From the NCBI GenBank assembly GCA_019635775.1, contig JAHBYU010000010.1:1-64000 (forward strand): DNA of 64,000 nucleotides. The letters run 5' to 3'. A program made the translations under genes and the position numbers. This DNA comes from Rhizobiaceae bacterium (lineage in GTDB: Bacteria; Pseudomonadota; Alphaproteobacteria; Rhizobiales; Rhizobiaceae). The notes beneath the pieces are model-generated. The model did no database searches. It saw only the letters and a list, made by a program, of their open reading frames with translations, and was not told where the DNA came from. Position 1 is the stretch's first letter. Each line of letters begins with the position of its first letter. Shown here piece after piece: positions 33,663 to 43,136 of this stretch.

Positions 33663-35252
33663 ATGTTCGAGAACCTACAGGAACGACTTGGCTCGATACT
33701 GAACGGCCTGACCGGACGCGGAGCGCTGTCCGAGGCCGATGTGTCAGCGGCGCTGCGCGAGGTCCGCCGCGCGCTGCTCGAGGCCGACGTCGCCCTGGAA
33801 GTGGTCCGCTCCTTCACCGACAGGGTGCGCGCCAAGGCTGTCGGCGCGGAGGTCCTGAAGTCGATCAAGCCCGGCCAGATGGTGGTCAAGATCGTCCATG
33901 ACGAGCTGGTCGAGATGCTCGGCTCGGAAGGCGTGGCGATCGATCTCAACGCGCCGGCGCCGGTCGTGGTCATGATGGTCGGTCTGCAGGGATCGGGCAA
34001 GACGACCACCACGGGCAAGATCGCAAGGCGGCTGACGGACCGGCAGGGCAAAAAGGTTCTGATGGCCTCGCTCGACACGCGCCGACCGGCGGCGCAGGAG
34101 CAGTTGCGCCAGCTCGGCGAGCAGACCGGCGTCGCCACGCTGCCGATCATCGCCGGCCAGTCGCCCGTGGATATCGCGAAGCGCGCGGTGCAGGCGGCAA
34201 AACTCGGCGGCCATGATGTGGTCATCCTCGACACTGCCGGACGCACCCATATCGACGAGCCACTGATGGCTGAAATGGCGGAGATCAAGGCCGTCTCCGC
34301 GCCGCATGAAATCCTGCTTGTCGCGGACTCGCTGACGGGCCAGGACGCCGTCAACCTCGCGCGCAATTTCGACGAGCGCGTCGGGATCACCGGCCTTGTC
34401 CTTACACGCATGGACGGTGACGGCCGCGGCGGCGCCGCGCTCTCGATGCGTGCCGTGACAGGTAAGCCGATCAAGCTCATCGGCACCGGCGAGAAAATGG
34501 ACGCGCTGGAGGAGTTCCATCCCCGACGCATCGCCGACCGCATCCTTGGCATGGGCGACATTGTCAGCCTTGTCGAGAAGGCTGCCGAAAACATCGACGC
34601 GGAAAAGGCCGCGGCGATGGCCAAAAAGATGCAGTCCGGCAAGTTCGATCTGAACGACCTTGCCGGTCAGATCGAGCAGATGTCGAAGCTCGGCGGCATG
34701 GGCGGCATCATGTCGATGATGCCCGGCATGGGCAAGATGAAGGACCAGCTTGCAAACGCCGGTCTCGACGACCGCATGTTCAAGCGCCAGCTCGCCATCA
34801 TTTCCTCGATGACAAAGGCGGAGCGGGCGAACCCCGACATGCTCAAGCATAGCCGCAAGAAGCGTATAGCAGCCGGTTCCGGCACCGACGCGGCCGAAAT
34901 AAACAAGCTGCTCAAGATGCACCGCCAGATGGCCGACATGATGAAAGCCATGGGCGGCAAGGGCAAAGGCGGCGGGCTGATGCGCGGCATGATGGGCGGG
35001 CTTGCCAACAAGATGGGGCTTGGTGGCCTCGGGGGCGGAATGATGCCCGGCATGGGCGGCATGCCCGACCTCTCCAAGATGGATCCCAAGGAACTCGAAG
35101 CCCTGCAGAAGCAGGCGGAGGCTGCCGGGCTAACGAAGGGCATGCCGGGTGGTTTTCCGGGGCTCGGCGGTGGAGGCCTTCCTGGCCTTCCCGGAGGCAT
35201 GAAGCTGCCCGGCCTTGGTGGCGGCCTTCCGGGCATGGGCAAGAAGAAGTGA
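33663..35252 (+). CDS. ffh: Signal recognition particle protein Ffh
   Basis: GTPase of 529 residues that binds 4.5S RNA and signal peptides of nascent membrane proteins. NG domain: GLQGSGKTTTTGKIARR (P loop), LDTRRPAAQEQLRQL and ILDTAGR. M domain from about residue 300 has repeated Met-rich helices such as MGGIMSMMPGMGKMK and the RNA-binding helix around SRKKRIAAGSGT. The C-terminus is an extended Gly/Met/Pro-rich tail of about 90 residues, long for the family. ATG 33663 has GGAGCAAGGAAAG upstream. Confidence 0.97.
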   Translation: MFENLQERLGSILNGLTGRGALSEADVSAALREVRRALLEADVALEVVRSFTDRVRAKAVGAEVLKSIKPGQMVVKIVHDELVEMLGSEGVAIDLNAPAPVVVMMVGLQGSGKTTTTGKIARRLTDRQGKKVLMASLDTRRPAAQEQLRQLGEQTGVATLPIIAGQSPVDIAKRAVQAAKLGGHDVVILDTAGRTHIDEPLMAEMAEIKAVSAPHEILLVADSLTGQDAVNLARNFDERVGITGLVLTRMDGDGRGGAALSMRAVTGKPIKLIGTGEKMDALEEFHPRRIADRILGMGDIVSLVEKAAENIDAEKAAAMAKKMQSGKFDLNDLAGQIEQMSKLGGMGGIMSMMPGMGKMKDQLANAGLDDRMFKRQLAIISSMTKAERANPDMLKHSRKKRIAAGSGTDAAEINKLLKMHRQMADMMKAMGGKGKGGGLMRGMMGGLANKMGLGGLGGGMMPGMGGMPDLSKMDPKELEALQKQAEAAGLTKGMPGGFPGLGGGGLPGLPGGMKLPGLGGGLPGMGKKK

Positions 35253-35259
35253 GGGGGAG

Positions 35260-35586
35260 ATGAGCGACGCCGACGCAGGAAAGGCGAGGGAAATCCTCGC
35301 GGGCTATCGCGCCTCGATCGATAATATAGACGCGGCGCTGATCCATATGCTTGCAGAACGCTTCCGGTGCACCAAGGCGGTTGGCGTTCTGAAGGCGGAA
35401 CATGGGCTTCCGCCAGCCGACCCGGCCCGCGAGGCCGAGCAGATCGCCCGGTTGCGCCGCCTGGCGAAGGATTCCCAGCTGGATCCGGACTTTGCCGAAA
35501 AATTCCTGAACTTCGTCGTCAGGGAGGTGATCCGCCATCACGAGCAGATCGCCGCCGGAAACGGCGCACTGAACACAAACACCTGA
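35260..35586 (+). CDS. Chorismate mutase, AroQ class
   Basis: Small all-helical enzyme of 108 residues converting chorismate to prephenate for Phe/Tyr synthesis. YRASIDNIDAALIHMLAERF is the first long helix with the active-site Arg/Asp pattern. VGVLKAEHGLPPADPAREAEQ follows the usual AroQ layout. ATG 35260 comes just after GAGGGGGAG, eight bases beyond ffh. The ffh / chorismate mutase / rpsP order is common in rhizobia. Confidence 0.92.
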   Translation: MSDADAGKAREILAGYRASIDNIDAALIHMLAERFRCTKAVGVLKAEHGLPPADPAREAEQIARLRRLAKDSQLDPDFAEKFLNFVVREVIRHHEQIAAGNGALNTNT

Positions 35587-35625
35587 ACCCATTCATCAAT
35601 CGACAGAATTCCAAGGAGCAAAGAA

Positions 35626-36015
35626 ATGTCGTTGAAGATTCGTCTGGCCCGTGCAGGGTCGAAGAAGCGTCCCTACTATCACGTCGTCATCGCCGACGTG
35701 CGTTCGCCGCGCGACGGCCGGTTCATCGAGCAGGTCGGCTCGTGGAACCCGCTCTTGCCGAAGGATGGCGAGCGCGTGAAGATCAACGAGGAGCGCGTCA
35801 AGCACTGGCTCAGCCACGGCGCGCTGCCGACCGACCGCGTTGCCCGCTTCCTCGATGAGGCCGGTATCACCAAGCGCGAAGCGCGCAACAACCCGACCAA
35901 GGCCCTTCCCGGCAAAAAGGCGCAGGAACGCGCCGCCGCGCTGAAGAAGGCGCAGGACGATGCCGCCGCAGCGATTGCCGCCGCCGCAGCGCCCGCCGAG
36001 GAAGCCGCTTCCTGA
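35626..36015 (+). CDS. rpsP: 30S ribosomal protein S16
   Basis: Ribosomal protein of 129 residues. The conserved start [31 protein letters not shown] and GSWNPLLPK are unmistakable. The core is about 85 residues; the rest is an Ala/Lys-rich tail ([20 protein letters not shown]), common in alphaproteobacteria. AGGAG is well placed before ATG 35626. The usual followers rimM and trmD are not next; a convergent MFS gene follows. Confidence 0.97.
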   Translation: MSLKIRLARAGSKKRPYYHVVIADVRSPRDGRFIEQVGSWNPLLPKDGERVKINEERVKHWLSHGALPTDRVARFLDEAGITKREARNNPTKALPGKKAQERAAALKKAQDDAAAAIAAAAAPAEEAAS

Positions 36016-36035
36016 TCTTTTCGGGTGGTTCAATG

Positions 36036-36070
36036 AAGACGGCGGGCGAGTGATCGTCCGCCGTCTTTTT
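36036..36070 (+). terminator. Intrinsic terminator after rpsP
   Basis: AAGACGGCGG and CCGCCGTCTT make a ten-pair stem with a 12-base loop, followed directly by a T run (36066-36070). It ends the ffh-rpsP unit. Confidence 0.92.
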
Positions 36071-36101
36071 ATCTGAAGTCCGTCCAGCCGGACGGCGCGC
36101 C

Positions 36102-37475
36102 TCAATCCTCGACCTTGTCTGCCGGATAGGGGGTCGGCCACAGAACGGCCATTCCGCCGGCGAGGAAAAGGATGATCATCGCCATGCCAAGGCGCTGCGA
36201 TCCGCTGAGCGCCGTTACGGTGGCGACCATGAACGGCGCTACGAAGCTTGTGGCGCGGCCGGCCAGCGCGTAAATGCCGAAATAACGGCCGGCTTCCAGC
36301 GGGGTGACGCTGCGCGCAAGATAGGAGCGTGACGAGGCCTGCACGGGCCCGAAGGCAAGGCCGATCAGCAGGCCGAAGACGATATAGGCCTTTTCCGCAG
36401 GCGTGCCGAAGAGACCGCCTGTGTCCGCTCCAGGAAGCTGCCACGCGCCGAACAGCGTAAAGCCCGGGCCGGTCGAGACGATGCCGATGGTGGCAACCGT
36501 CAGCATCACGAGCGAGGTCAGTACCACGGTCTTCGAGCCGAGCCGCGTGTCCAGGCTGCTGGCGACGAGGCAGCCAAAGATGGCAACGACATTCAGGATG
36601 ATTCCGAAGACACCGATCTCGGTGATCGACCAGCCGAACATTGCCGCAGCGAAGACGCCGCCCAGCGCAAGCAGCGCGGCGACGCCGTCCTGGTAGATCA
36701 TGCGGGCGATGAGGAAGCGCAGGATCCCGCTGCGTTGCCGGACTTCCTGGATCGTCGAGGCCAATTCGGAAAGCCCCTTGCGGACCGCCGAACCCATCGC
36801 GAGCCCCTTTTTCCCGTCCGGCGTGAAAAGGAACATGGGCAGGATGAAGACCAGATACCACAGCGCCGAGAGCGGTCCGGTGGCGCGCGCGTCCTCGCCC
36901 GATTGCGGATCAAGGCCGAAAATCGGCTCGACGCCGATGATGGTCTTTCCTGTCGTTGGCAGACCCGCCATGAACGCCACGACGAAGATGAGCACGATCA
37001 TGCCGCCGAGGTAGCCGAGACCCCAGGCGACATTGGATATCCGGCCGATGTCGGCCTTGGATACCAGCCGAGGCATCATGGAATCGTTGAAAACCACGGA
37101 GAATTCCGCTGCCACGGAAGCAAGGGAAAAGGCGAGCACCACCCAGAACAAGCTTGAGCCCGGCGCCGCGAACCAGAGCGCGCAAAGACTTGCGATCTTG
37201 ATGGCGGCGAAAAAGGCGATCCAGGGCTTTCGAGGTCCGGTCTGATCGGCGATGGAGCCAAGCACAGGCGAGAGGATGGCGATCACAAAGCCCGCCGCTG
37301 CGATCCCATAGCCCCAGGCGGCCTGCCCCGCCGCCGGGTCACTGGCCATGCGCGAGACGAAGTATGGCCCGAAGATGAACGTCGTCACGACGGTGAAGAA
37401 TGGCTGCGCGGCCCAGTCAAAGAGCATCCAGCCCCAGATGCCGCCCCTGGGGGTATTCGGTTCCGCGTCAGCCAC
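36102..37475 (-). CDS. MFS transporter, UMF1 (Atg22-like) family
   Basis: Integral membrane protein of 457 residues with about twelve hydrophobic segments. The start RGGIWGWMLFDWAAQPFFTVVTTFIFGPYF is characteristic of UMF1/Atg22-like permeases, which are thought to release or exchange amino acids or other small metabolites. The start is GTG at 37473-37475, with AAAGGA seven bases upstream. It is convergent with rpsP and 24 bases after the glutamate dehydrogenase gene on the same strand, possibly co-transcribed. The substrate is unknown. Confidence 0.88.
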   Translation of the reverse strand: MADAEPNTPRGGIWGWMLFDWAAQPFFTVVTTFIFGPYFVSRMASDPAAGQAAWGYGIAAAGFVIAILSPVLGSIADQTGPRKPWIAFFAAIKIASLCALWFAAPGSSLFWVVLAFSLASVAAEFSVVFNDSMMPRLVSKADIGRISNVAWGLGYLGGMIVLIFVVAFMAGLPTTGKTIIGVEPIFGLDPQSGEDARATGPLSALWYLVFILPMFLFTPDGKKGLAMGSAVRKGLSELASTIQEVRQRSGILRFLIARMIYQDGVAALLALGGVFAAAMFGWSITEIGVFGIILNVVAIFGCLVASSLDTRLGSKTVVLTSLVMLTVATIGIVSTGPGFTLFGAWQLPGADTGGLFGTPAEKAYIVFGLLIGLAFGPVQASSRSYLARSVTPLEAGRYFGIYALAGRATSFVAPFMVATVTALSGSQRLGMAMIILFLAGGMAVLWPTPYPADKVED

Positions 37476-37499
37476 GCTCTATCCTTTCAGGACCGCCGC

Positions 37500-40400
37500 T
37501 CATGCGCCGGTCAAATCACTCATCAGCCCGGCTGCGACGGAAAGGCGCGAGATCGAGATGTCGCCGCTTTCAGTCAGCGTCTGGAGACGGTCCCTGGTTC
37601 GGGCGATCCTTTCCCCGCCGGCTTCCAGCCAGGCCGCGACGGAATCGGCTTCCTTGCCGTGTGAGGTGAGCGATGCGACGGCGATGTCGCGCCTTGCCGC
37701 ATCGATCATGTCGGCTGCGCGCGACAGTGCCAGTCCTTCATAGTAGTCCGTGACTGCAATCGAGTCGGCTGCATCCTGCATCGGCCCGATGCGGAAGGCG
37801 TCGGTGACGGCAAAAAATGCCTTGGCCGCGTCGAGCAATCCCGCGCCTGTTCTGGAGGCCACAAGGGCAATATCGGGAATCAGCGCCAGCGCATCGAGCA
37901 GGGCCAGCCTGCCTGTCAGCTTTTCCGGAACGCCTGCGTCCTCCAGTCCCGCCTTGCGTACAGACATCCGCCTGCTTGAAAACTCGGGCAGCAGCGACGC
38001 CAACCTGGGCTCAAGGGCCATGCGGGCATCGCGAAGCAAGCCGATCTGCTGCACAAGCGGCATATCGCCGGTCACGTTCCTCAGGATCCACGCTGTCGTA
38101 TCGTAAAGCAGACGTCCGACTGATGCGTAGAGATCCAGTTGCACCTGGCCGTCGATGCGGTTGTCGAGCGCATCGATCTCGTCATAGAGCTCCGGCAAGC
38201 CGAAGCCGTCTCGCGCGACGGCAAATGCACGGACGATCTCGTCCGCCGGACACCCGGTTGCCTCGCCCAAACGCGTAACGAATGCCGGCCCGCCACGGTT
38301 GATGACGTCATTGACCACGACGCGTGTGATGATCTCGCGCCGCAGACGGTGGGAGGCGATCTGGGCGGCGTATTTGCGATCCATCCTGTCCGGAAAATAA
38401 GCGTGCAGGTCGTGTTCGAAGTGCGCATCGTCCGGCAGGTCGCTGGCAATGATGTCCGAGAAAAGGACGATCTTCGCATAGGCAAGCAGGACGCCCAATT
38501 CGGGACGGGTGAGGGGTTCATGCCTCGCTTCGCGCTCGGCGAGCGCCACTGCGGAAGGCAGGTTTTCAACTGCGCGGTCAAGCAGGCCGCGCGCCTCCAG
38601 AGCCGCAATGAACCGCACGTGATGCGGAAAGTCGGTCATGCCGGTCTTGCGCGCCACGGAGAGCGCCAGTGTCTGCTCGTAATTGTTGGCGAGCACCAGG
38701 CGGGAAACCTCTCCGGTCATGTCTGCCAGCAATTTGTCGCGCGCCTTGCGGGTGAGGGCCTTTGCGCGCATGGCGGATGCCAGGGCGATCTTGATGTTGA
38801 CCTCGACGTCCGAGCAGTTGACGCCCCCGGAATTGTCGATGGCGTCCGAGTTACACGCTCCGCCAAGCAGGCTGAACTCGACACGCGCGCGTTGCGTCAC
38901 GCCGAGATTCGCACCTTCGCCGATGACCTTGGCGCGGACTTCGGCTGCGGTGACGCGGATGGCGTCATTGGCCCTGTCTCCGACCTCCTGGTTGGTTTCG
39001 CCCGTCGCGCGCAGATAGGTGCCTATGCCACCGAACCAGAGCAGATCAACCGGCGCGGTAAGGATGGCTTTCATGATCTCGACGGGCGTTGCGGTGGTCT
39101 TGTCCAGACCGATGGCGGCAGCTGCCGCAGGGGTCAGGGTTATCGACTTCTGGCTGCGCGACACCACCATGCCGCCGGCCGACAGCTTGCCCTTGTCGTA
39201 ATCCTGCCAGCTCGACCGCGGCAGATCGAACAGCCGCTTTCGCTCGGCCATCGAAACGGCCGGGTCCGGGTCGGGATCTATGAAGATGTCCCGATGATCG
39301 AAGGCGGCGATCAGCCGGGTCTGGTCCGACAGCATCATGCCGTTGCCGAAGACATCGCCCGACATGTCACCGACACCGACGGCGGTGAAAGGCATCGTCT
39401 GGATGTCACGGTTCATCTCGCGGAAGTGCCGCTTCACCGCCTCCCATGCGCCTTTTGCCGTTATGCCCATGCCCTTGTGGTCGTAGCCGGCGGACCCGCC
39501 CGAGGCGAAGGCGTCATCGAGCCAGAAATCGTGCTTCTGGCTTATGGCGTTGGCGGTGTCGGAGAAGGTGGCCGTGCCCTTGTCCGCCGCGACGACGAAA
39601 TACGGATCGTCCTTGTCGAGCCGCACGACAGTCTCGGGCGGCACCACATGGTCGCCTTCGATATTGTCGGTTATCGAAAGCATGCTGGAGATGAAATTGA
39701 TGTAGGCGGACCTGCCTGCCTCGAACACCTGGTCGCGCGTAAACCCGTCAGTCGGCCTCTTGGGGTAGAAACCGCCCTTCGCGCCAACCGGTACAATGAC
39801 GGCATTCTTCACCTGTTGCGCTTTCACAAGGCCCAGCACTTCCGTACGATAGTCTTGGCCGCGATCCGACCAGCGCAGCCCGCCGCGCGCGACGGGACCG
39901 AACCGAAGATGCACGCCTTCGACCTCGGGGCCATAGACGAAGATCTCGCGCCACGGGCGAGGTTCCGGCAACCATTCGATGGCCCGCGCATCGAATTTGA
40001 GCGCCAGCGAGTAGCCTTTTTCAGACAGGCCGGGCACGAAATGGTTGGTGCGCAGCGTCGCTTCGATCAGTGTGAGGTAGCGGCGGATGATCGTGTCGTC
40101 GTCAATGTTGGGAACGTCTTCCAGCGCGTCCTTTATCTTCGCCCTGAGGTGCCTTGCCGACACCGCCTCGGCCCTGCCGGTCCCTAGTCCGAGGCGCAGG
40201 ACGAACAGTTCGTGCAGGGCGCGCGCAATCTCGGGGTAGCGGTTCAGCGTCGCTGCGATAAAGCCCTGGCTCTGCGGGATTCCAGCCTGCTGCAGATATC
40301 GGCCGTATGCGCGAAGGACGCCGATTGCCGACACGTCGAGACCGGCATTCTGGGCCAGCGCGTTGAAATAGTCATTGTCAGCCTCCCGTCGCCAGACAGA

Positions 40401-42272
40401 CAGGAATACCTCCTCCAGAAGCCTGCCTCGGTCCGTCAGATCAACCGGCCTGGAAGAGGCATTTTCGAGTTCCATGTCATGCATGAAGACGGGACCGTCC
40501 ACGCCGCCGGAAATCTCGAAGGTTCGCTCGCTGACGACCCTGAATCCCATGTTCTCCAGAACCGGAACACGCCTTGAAAGCTCGACAGGCTTGCCGAGAT
40601 GGAAAATCTTCAGCGAAGCCTGTGCGGGCGTTTGCCCTTGATCACGATAATAATCGATCACGATGGGAGCATGCGGCGTGATCGCCGCAACGCGCCTTGC
40701 GTCCAGCAGGGCATTGCTGGCCGTGAAGGAGCCGCGATAGCTTTGGGGAAACCGGGCGGCCACAGAGAGCAGCGTCGAGTCCGCACCAAGGTCGGCCGCT
40801 GCCTGGCGTAACGAATCCTCCCATGTCCGCGCTATGTCGCGGATATCCTTCTCAAGCTTGGCCTGATCGATCTTCGGCGTCTTGCCGCTGGGACGCCCGA
40901 TGATGAAGTGGACGCGCGCCAGCCCTCCTTCGGGAAATGCCGGATAATAAGCCGACACATGACCATCGAAGACGGTCGCCAGATAGTCGCCGATCTTCTC
41001 GCGAACGATGGAATCGTAGCGGTCGCGCGGCACGAAAACGATTGCCGACACGAAGCGGTCGAACTGGTCGACGCGATGAAGCACCCTTACGCGCGGACGG
41101 TCGACAAGACCGAGAATCGTATCGCAGTGCTTGCGCAGCGTGGGTACCGAAACCTGGAAGAGTTCGTCGCGCGGGTAGCTTTCCAGCACATTGATCAGCG
41201 CCTTGCCCGAATGGTCATTGGCGTCGAAGCCGGATTTCCGTATCACCGTCTGGGCTTTGGAACGCAGGTACGGGATATTCATGACCGAACGCGTGTAGGC
41301 GGTGGAGGTGAAGAGTCCGACGACGCGAAGTTCGCCCGCCAGTGCGCCTTTCTCGTCGAAGGTCTTGATGCCGACATAGTCCAGATATGCCCGACGATGG
41401 ACGATCGACTTGGCGTTGGCCTTCGTGACGATCAGGGGTTCGGGACTATGCAGGAACGCGTGGATTTCCGCGGTGGTCTGTTCACCGTCCTTGCGGCGCA
41501 GCACCCTTACATCAGGGTCGGCAAGAATTCCCAGGCCCGGATGGCGGGTTCTCGTCAGGCTGCCATTGGGTTCCTTGCCGGTGTAGCGGAATTCGCGCAT
41601 GCCCAGGAAGGTAAAGTTGTCGTCGCGCAACCATTCCAGGAACGCGATCGCCTCCGCGACCGAACGCTTGTCGAGTGCGATCGGCTGTCGCCGGTACTCC
41701 GCTATGGCGCGGTCGAGTCGCTCGAGCATCGGCTTCCAGTCGCCGACCGCCGCGCGGACCTGAAGCAGCACGTTGTTCAGGCGGGTTTCGAGTGCGGCCG
41801 CGTCGTCCTCGGCAAGCGCGTCCACATGAACATGGATCACCGAAAGGCGGTCAGCTCCTTCGTCCCTGCCACCGTCGGAAAGAATATGGCTGATGCCCTT
41901 TTTGTCGTGTCGTACCGTGATGACGGGGTGGACCACGAAGGAAGGCTCGCCGGCGGTATTCGAGATTTCACCGATGACCGAATCGAAAAGGAACGGCATG
42001 TTGTCGTTGACGATGGTGATCGCGGTCAAAGGCTTGCCGCCGACAACCAGCTCGGGGTCCGTCACCACCGAGACCAGGCTTTCGCCCCTTTGATGGGACA
42101 GGACCAGGGCCTCCGCCAGCTGGCTGGCCCGGGCGAGTACGGCCGGATCGTATGCGGCGACGTCCTCGGCAGGCGCGCGCCCGATCAGAAGGTCGGACAG
42201 GGATCCCGATTTCGGAGGCCTGGAAGCCTTTTGTCGCGCCGACGTGGCCCTTTTTGCACGAACCGCAGCCAT
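37500..42272 (-). CDS. NAD-specific glutamate dehydrogenase (large, GDH-180 class)
   Basis: Very large enzyme of 1590 residues oxidising glutamate to 2-oxoglutarate with NAD. The catalytic region in the C-terminal half shows RFGPVARGGLRWSDR, KAQQVKNAVIVPVGAKGGF with the catalytic Lys, and IGEGANLGVTQRARVEFSLLGG. The N-terminal third is the regulatory region of this class. The length is typical (about 1600). ATG 42270-42272 (MAAVRAKRAT) is preferred to the ATG at 42299, with GGAGGG upstream. The antisense strand also has long open frames, which are GC-rich shadows. Role: glutamate catabolism and nitrogen balance. Confidence 0.96.
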   Translation of the reverse strand: MAAVRAKRATSARQKASRPPKSGSLSDLLIGRAPAEDVAAYDPAVLARASQLAEALVLSHQRGESLVSVVTDPELVVGGKPLTAITIVNDNMPFLFDSVIGEISNTAGEPSFVVHPVITVRHDKKGISHILSDGGRDEGADRLSVIHVHVDALAEDDAAALETRLNNVLLQVRAAVGDWKPMLERLDRAIAEYRRQPIALDKRSVAEAIAFLEWLRDDNFTFLGMREFRYTGKEPNGSLTRTRHPGLGILADPDVRVLRRKDGEQTTAEIHAFLHSPEPLIVTKANAKSIVHRRAYLDYVGIKTFDEKGALAGELRVVGLFTSTAYTRSVMNIPYLRSKAQTVIRKSGFDANDHSGKALINVLESYPRDELFQVSVPTLRKHCDTILGLVDRPRVRVLHRVDQFDRFVSAIVFVPRDRYDSIVREKIGDYLATVFDGHVSAYYPAFPEGGLARVHFIIGRPSGKTPKIDQAKLEKDIRDIARTWEDSLRQAAADLGADSTLLSVAARFPQSYRGSFTASNALLDARRVAAITPHAPIVIDYYRDQGQTPAQASLKIFHLGKPVELSRRVPVLENMGFRVVSERTFEISGGVDGPVFMHDMELENASSRPVDLTDRGRLLEEVFLSVWRREADNDYFNALAQNAGLDVSAIGVLRAYGRYLQQAGIPQSQGFIAATLNRYPEIARALHELFVLRLGLGTGRAEAVSARHLRAKIKDALEDVPNIDDDTIIRRYLTLIEATLRTNHFVPGLSEKGYSLALKFDARAIEWLPEPRPWREIFVYGPEVEGVHLRFGPVARGGLRWSDRGQDYRTEVLGLVKAQQVKNAVIVPVGAKGGFYPKRPTDGFTRDQVFEAGRSAYINFISSMLSITDNIEGDHVVPPETVVRLDKDDPYFVVAADKGTATFSDTANAISQKHDFWLDDAFASGGSAGYDHKGMGITAKGAWEAVKRHFREMNRDIQTMPFTAVGVGDMSGDVFGNGMMLSDQTRLIAAFDHRDIFIDPDPDPAVSMAERKRLFDLPRSSWQDYDKGKLSAGGMVVSRSQKSITLTPAAAAAIGLDKTTATPVEIMKAILTAPVDLLWFGGIGTYLRATGETNQEVGDRANDAIRVTAAEVRAKVIGEGANLGVTQRARVEFSLLGGACNSDAIDNSGGVNCSDVEVNIKIALASAMRAKALTRKARDKLLADMTGEVSRLVLANNYEQTLALSVARKTGMTDFPHHVRFIAALEARGLLDRAVENLPSAVALAEREARHEPLTRPELGVLLAYAKIVLFSDIIASDLPDDAHFEHDLHAYFPDRMDRKYAAQIASHRLRREIITRVVVNDVINRGGPAFVTRLGEATGCPADEIVRAFAVARDGFGLPELYDEIDALDNRIDGQVQLDLYASVGRLLYDTTAWILRNVTGDMPLVQQIGLLRDARMALEPRLASLLPEFSSRRMSVRKAGLEDAGVPEKLTGRLALLDALALIPDIALVASRTGAGLLDAAKAFFAVTDAFRIGPMQDAADSIAVTDYYEGLALSRAADMIDAARRDIAVASLTSHGKEADSVAAWLEAGGERIARTRDRLQTLTESGDISISRLSVAAGLMSDLTGA

Positions 42273-42387
42273 GATGCCGAATCCCTCCCGTCGAAGCATG
42301 CTTTTGCGTCAATCTAGCAGAAGGCCGCCGTTTGGCGACCTTTGTGCGACTTTATGCATGCGGTCTCGATGTGAACGGATTGTGACC

Positions 42388-43002
42388 TCAGTTGCGCGCA
42401 GCAATGGCGACCGCCGCCCCGGTCATCGTTCCAGCACTGATGCGATTTGCGATGCGCATTGCGCGCTGGCTTCGCAGGAGCTTGCGCGCCTGCGCCGCCG
42501 CAAGCACCCAGGTGAGATCGATGGCGATCAGCACCACCGCCATGGTGAGCGTCAGTTCCGACCAGCCAAGCAGCGTTACCGAGCCGAGATCGACGATGGT
42601 CGGCAACAGCGCGAGGTAGAACATCATGATCTTGGGATTGCCGAGCGTGACCGCCATGCCCGCAAGAAACAGCCTGGCCGGGGATTCCTCCTGCGGAATG
42701 GCGCTGCCTTCAGCCCTGACGGGTGCCGACCACATCTTCCATGCGAGCCACAGGAGACAGGCGACACCAACCCATTTCACGATGACAAAGGCGAGATGAA
42801 ACGTCTGCGCGACGAAGGCCAGTCCGAACACGGCCATGGAAAGCCAGATGGCTTCGCCGATCCACATGGCCGCAAGGAACGGAAAGACGTCGCGAAATCC
42901 CTTAGAGATAACACGCGCGACGAGCGCGGCGATCGAGGGCCCGGGCGACCCGGCCGCAACCAGAAGAGCGCCTGCGAAAATGAGGAGTGACGTCAGATCC
43001 AT
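42388..43002 (-). CDS. LysE/RhtB-family exporter
   Basis: Inner-membrane protein of 204 residues. LLVAAGSPGPSIAALVARVISKG is the N-terminal signature with the Pro-Gly-Pro turn. VTLGNPKIMMFYLALLPTIV is the second block. AAGGAT precedes ATG 43002. It is a paralogue of the 29183-29824 protein but clearly diverged. The substrate, an amino acid or derivative, is undetermined. Confidence 0.9.
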   Translation of the reverse strand: MDLTSLLIFAGALLVAAGSPGPSIAALVARVISKGFRDVFPFLAAMWIGEAIWLSMAVFGLAFVAQTFHLAFVIVKWVGVACLLWLAWKMWSAPVRAEGSAIPQEESPARLFLAGMAVTLGNPKIMMFYLALLPTIVDLGSVTLLGWSELTLTMAVVLIAIDLTWVLAAAQARKLLRSQRAMRIANRISAGTMTGAAVAIAARN

Positions 43003-43074
43003 TACGGTATCCTTCCCGTGCGCGCGACGATCCTACAGGCGAGCGCGCAAAAAAGCAGCATACCGATCATGATA

Positions 43075-43112
43075 GAAAAAAAACTCCGCCCGGCTTGAGG
43101 CCGAACGGAGTT
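43075..43112 (-). terminator. Intrinsic terminator of typA
   Basis: On the minus strand AACTCCG pairs with CGGAGTT around an inner GGCC/GCC hairpin, then a run of eight T. It lies about 25 bases past the typA stop. Confidence 0.92.
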
Positions 43113-43136
43113 CATCGAAAAGTGGTTCTGAAAGGA

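Noticed and set aside
38139..40187. A 682-codon plus-strand frame
   Set aside because: It is antisense to the well-supported NAD-glutamate dehydrogenase gene; His/Arg/Asp/Val-rich composition typical of GC-rich shadow frames.
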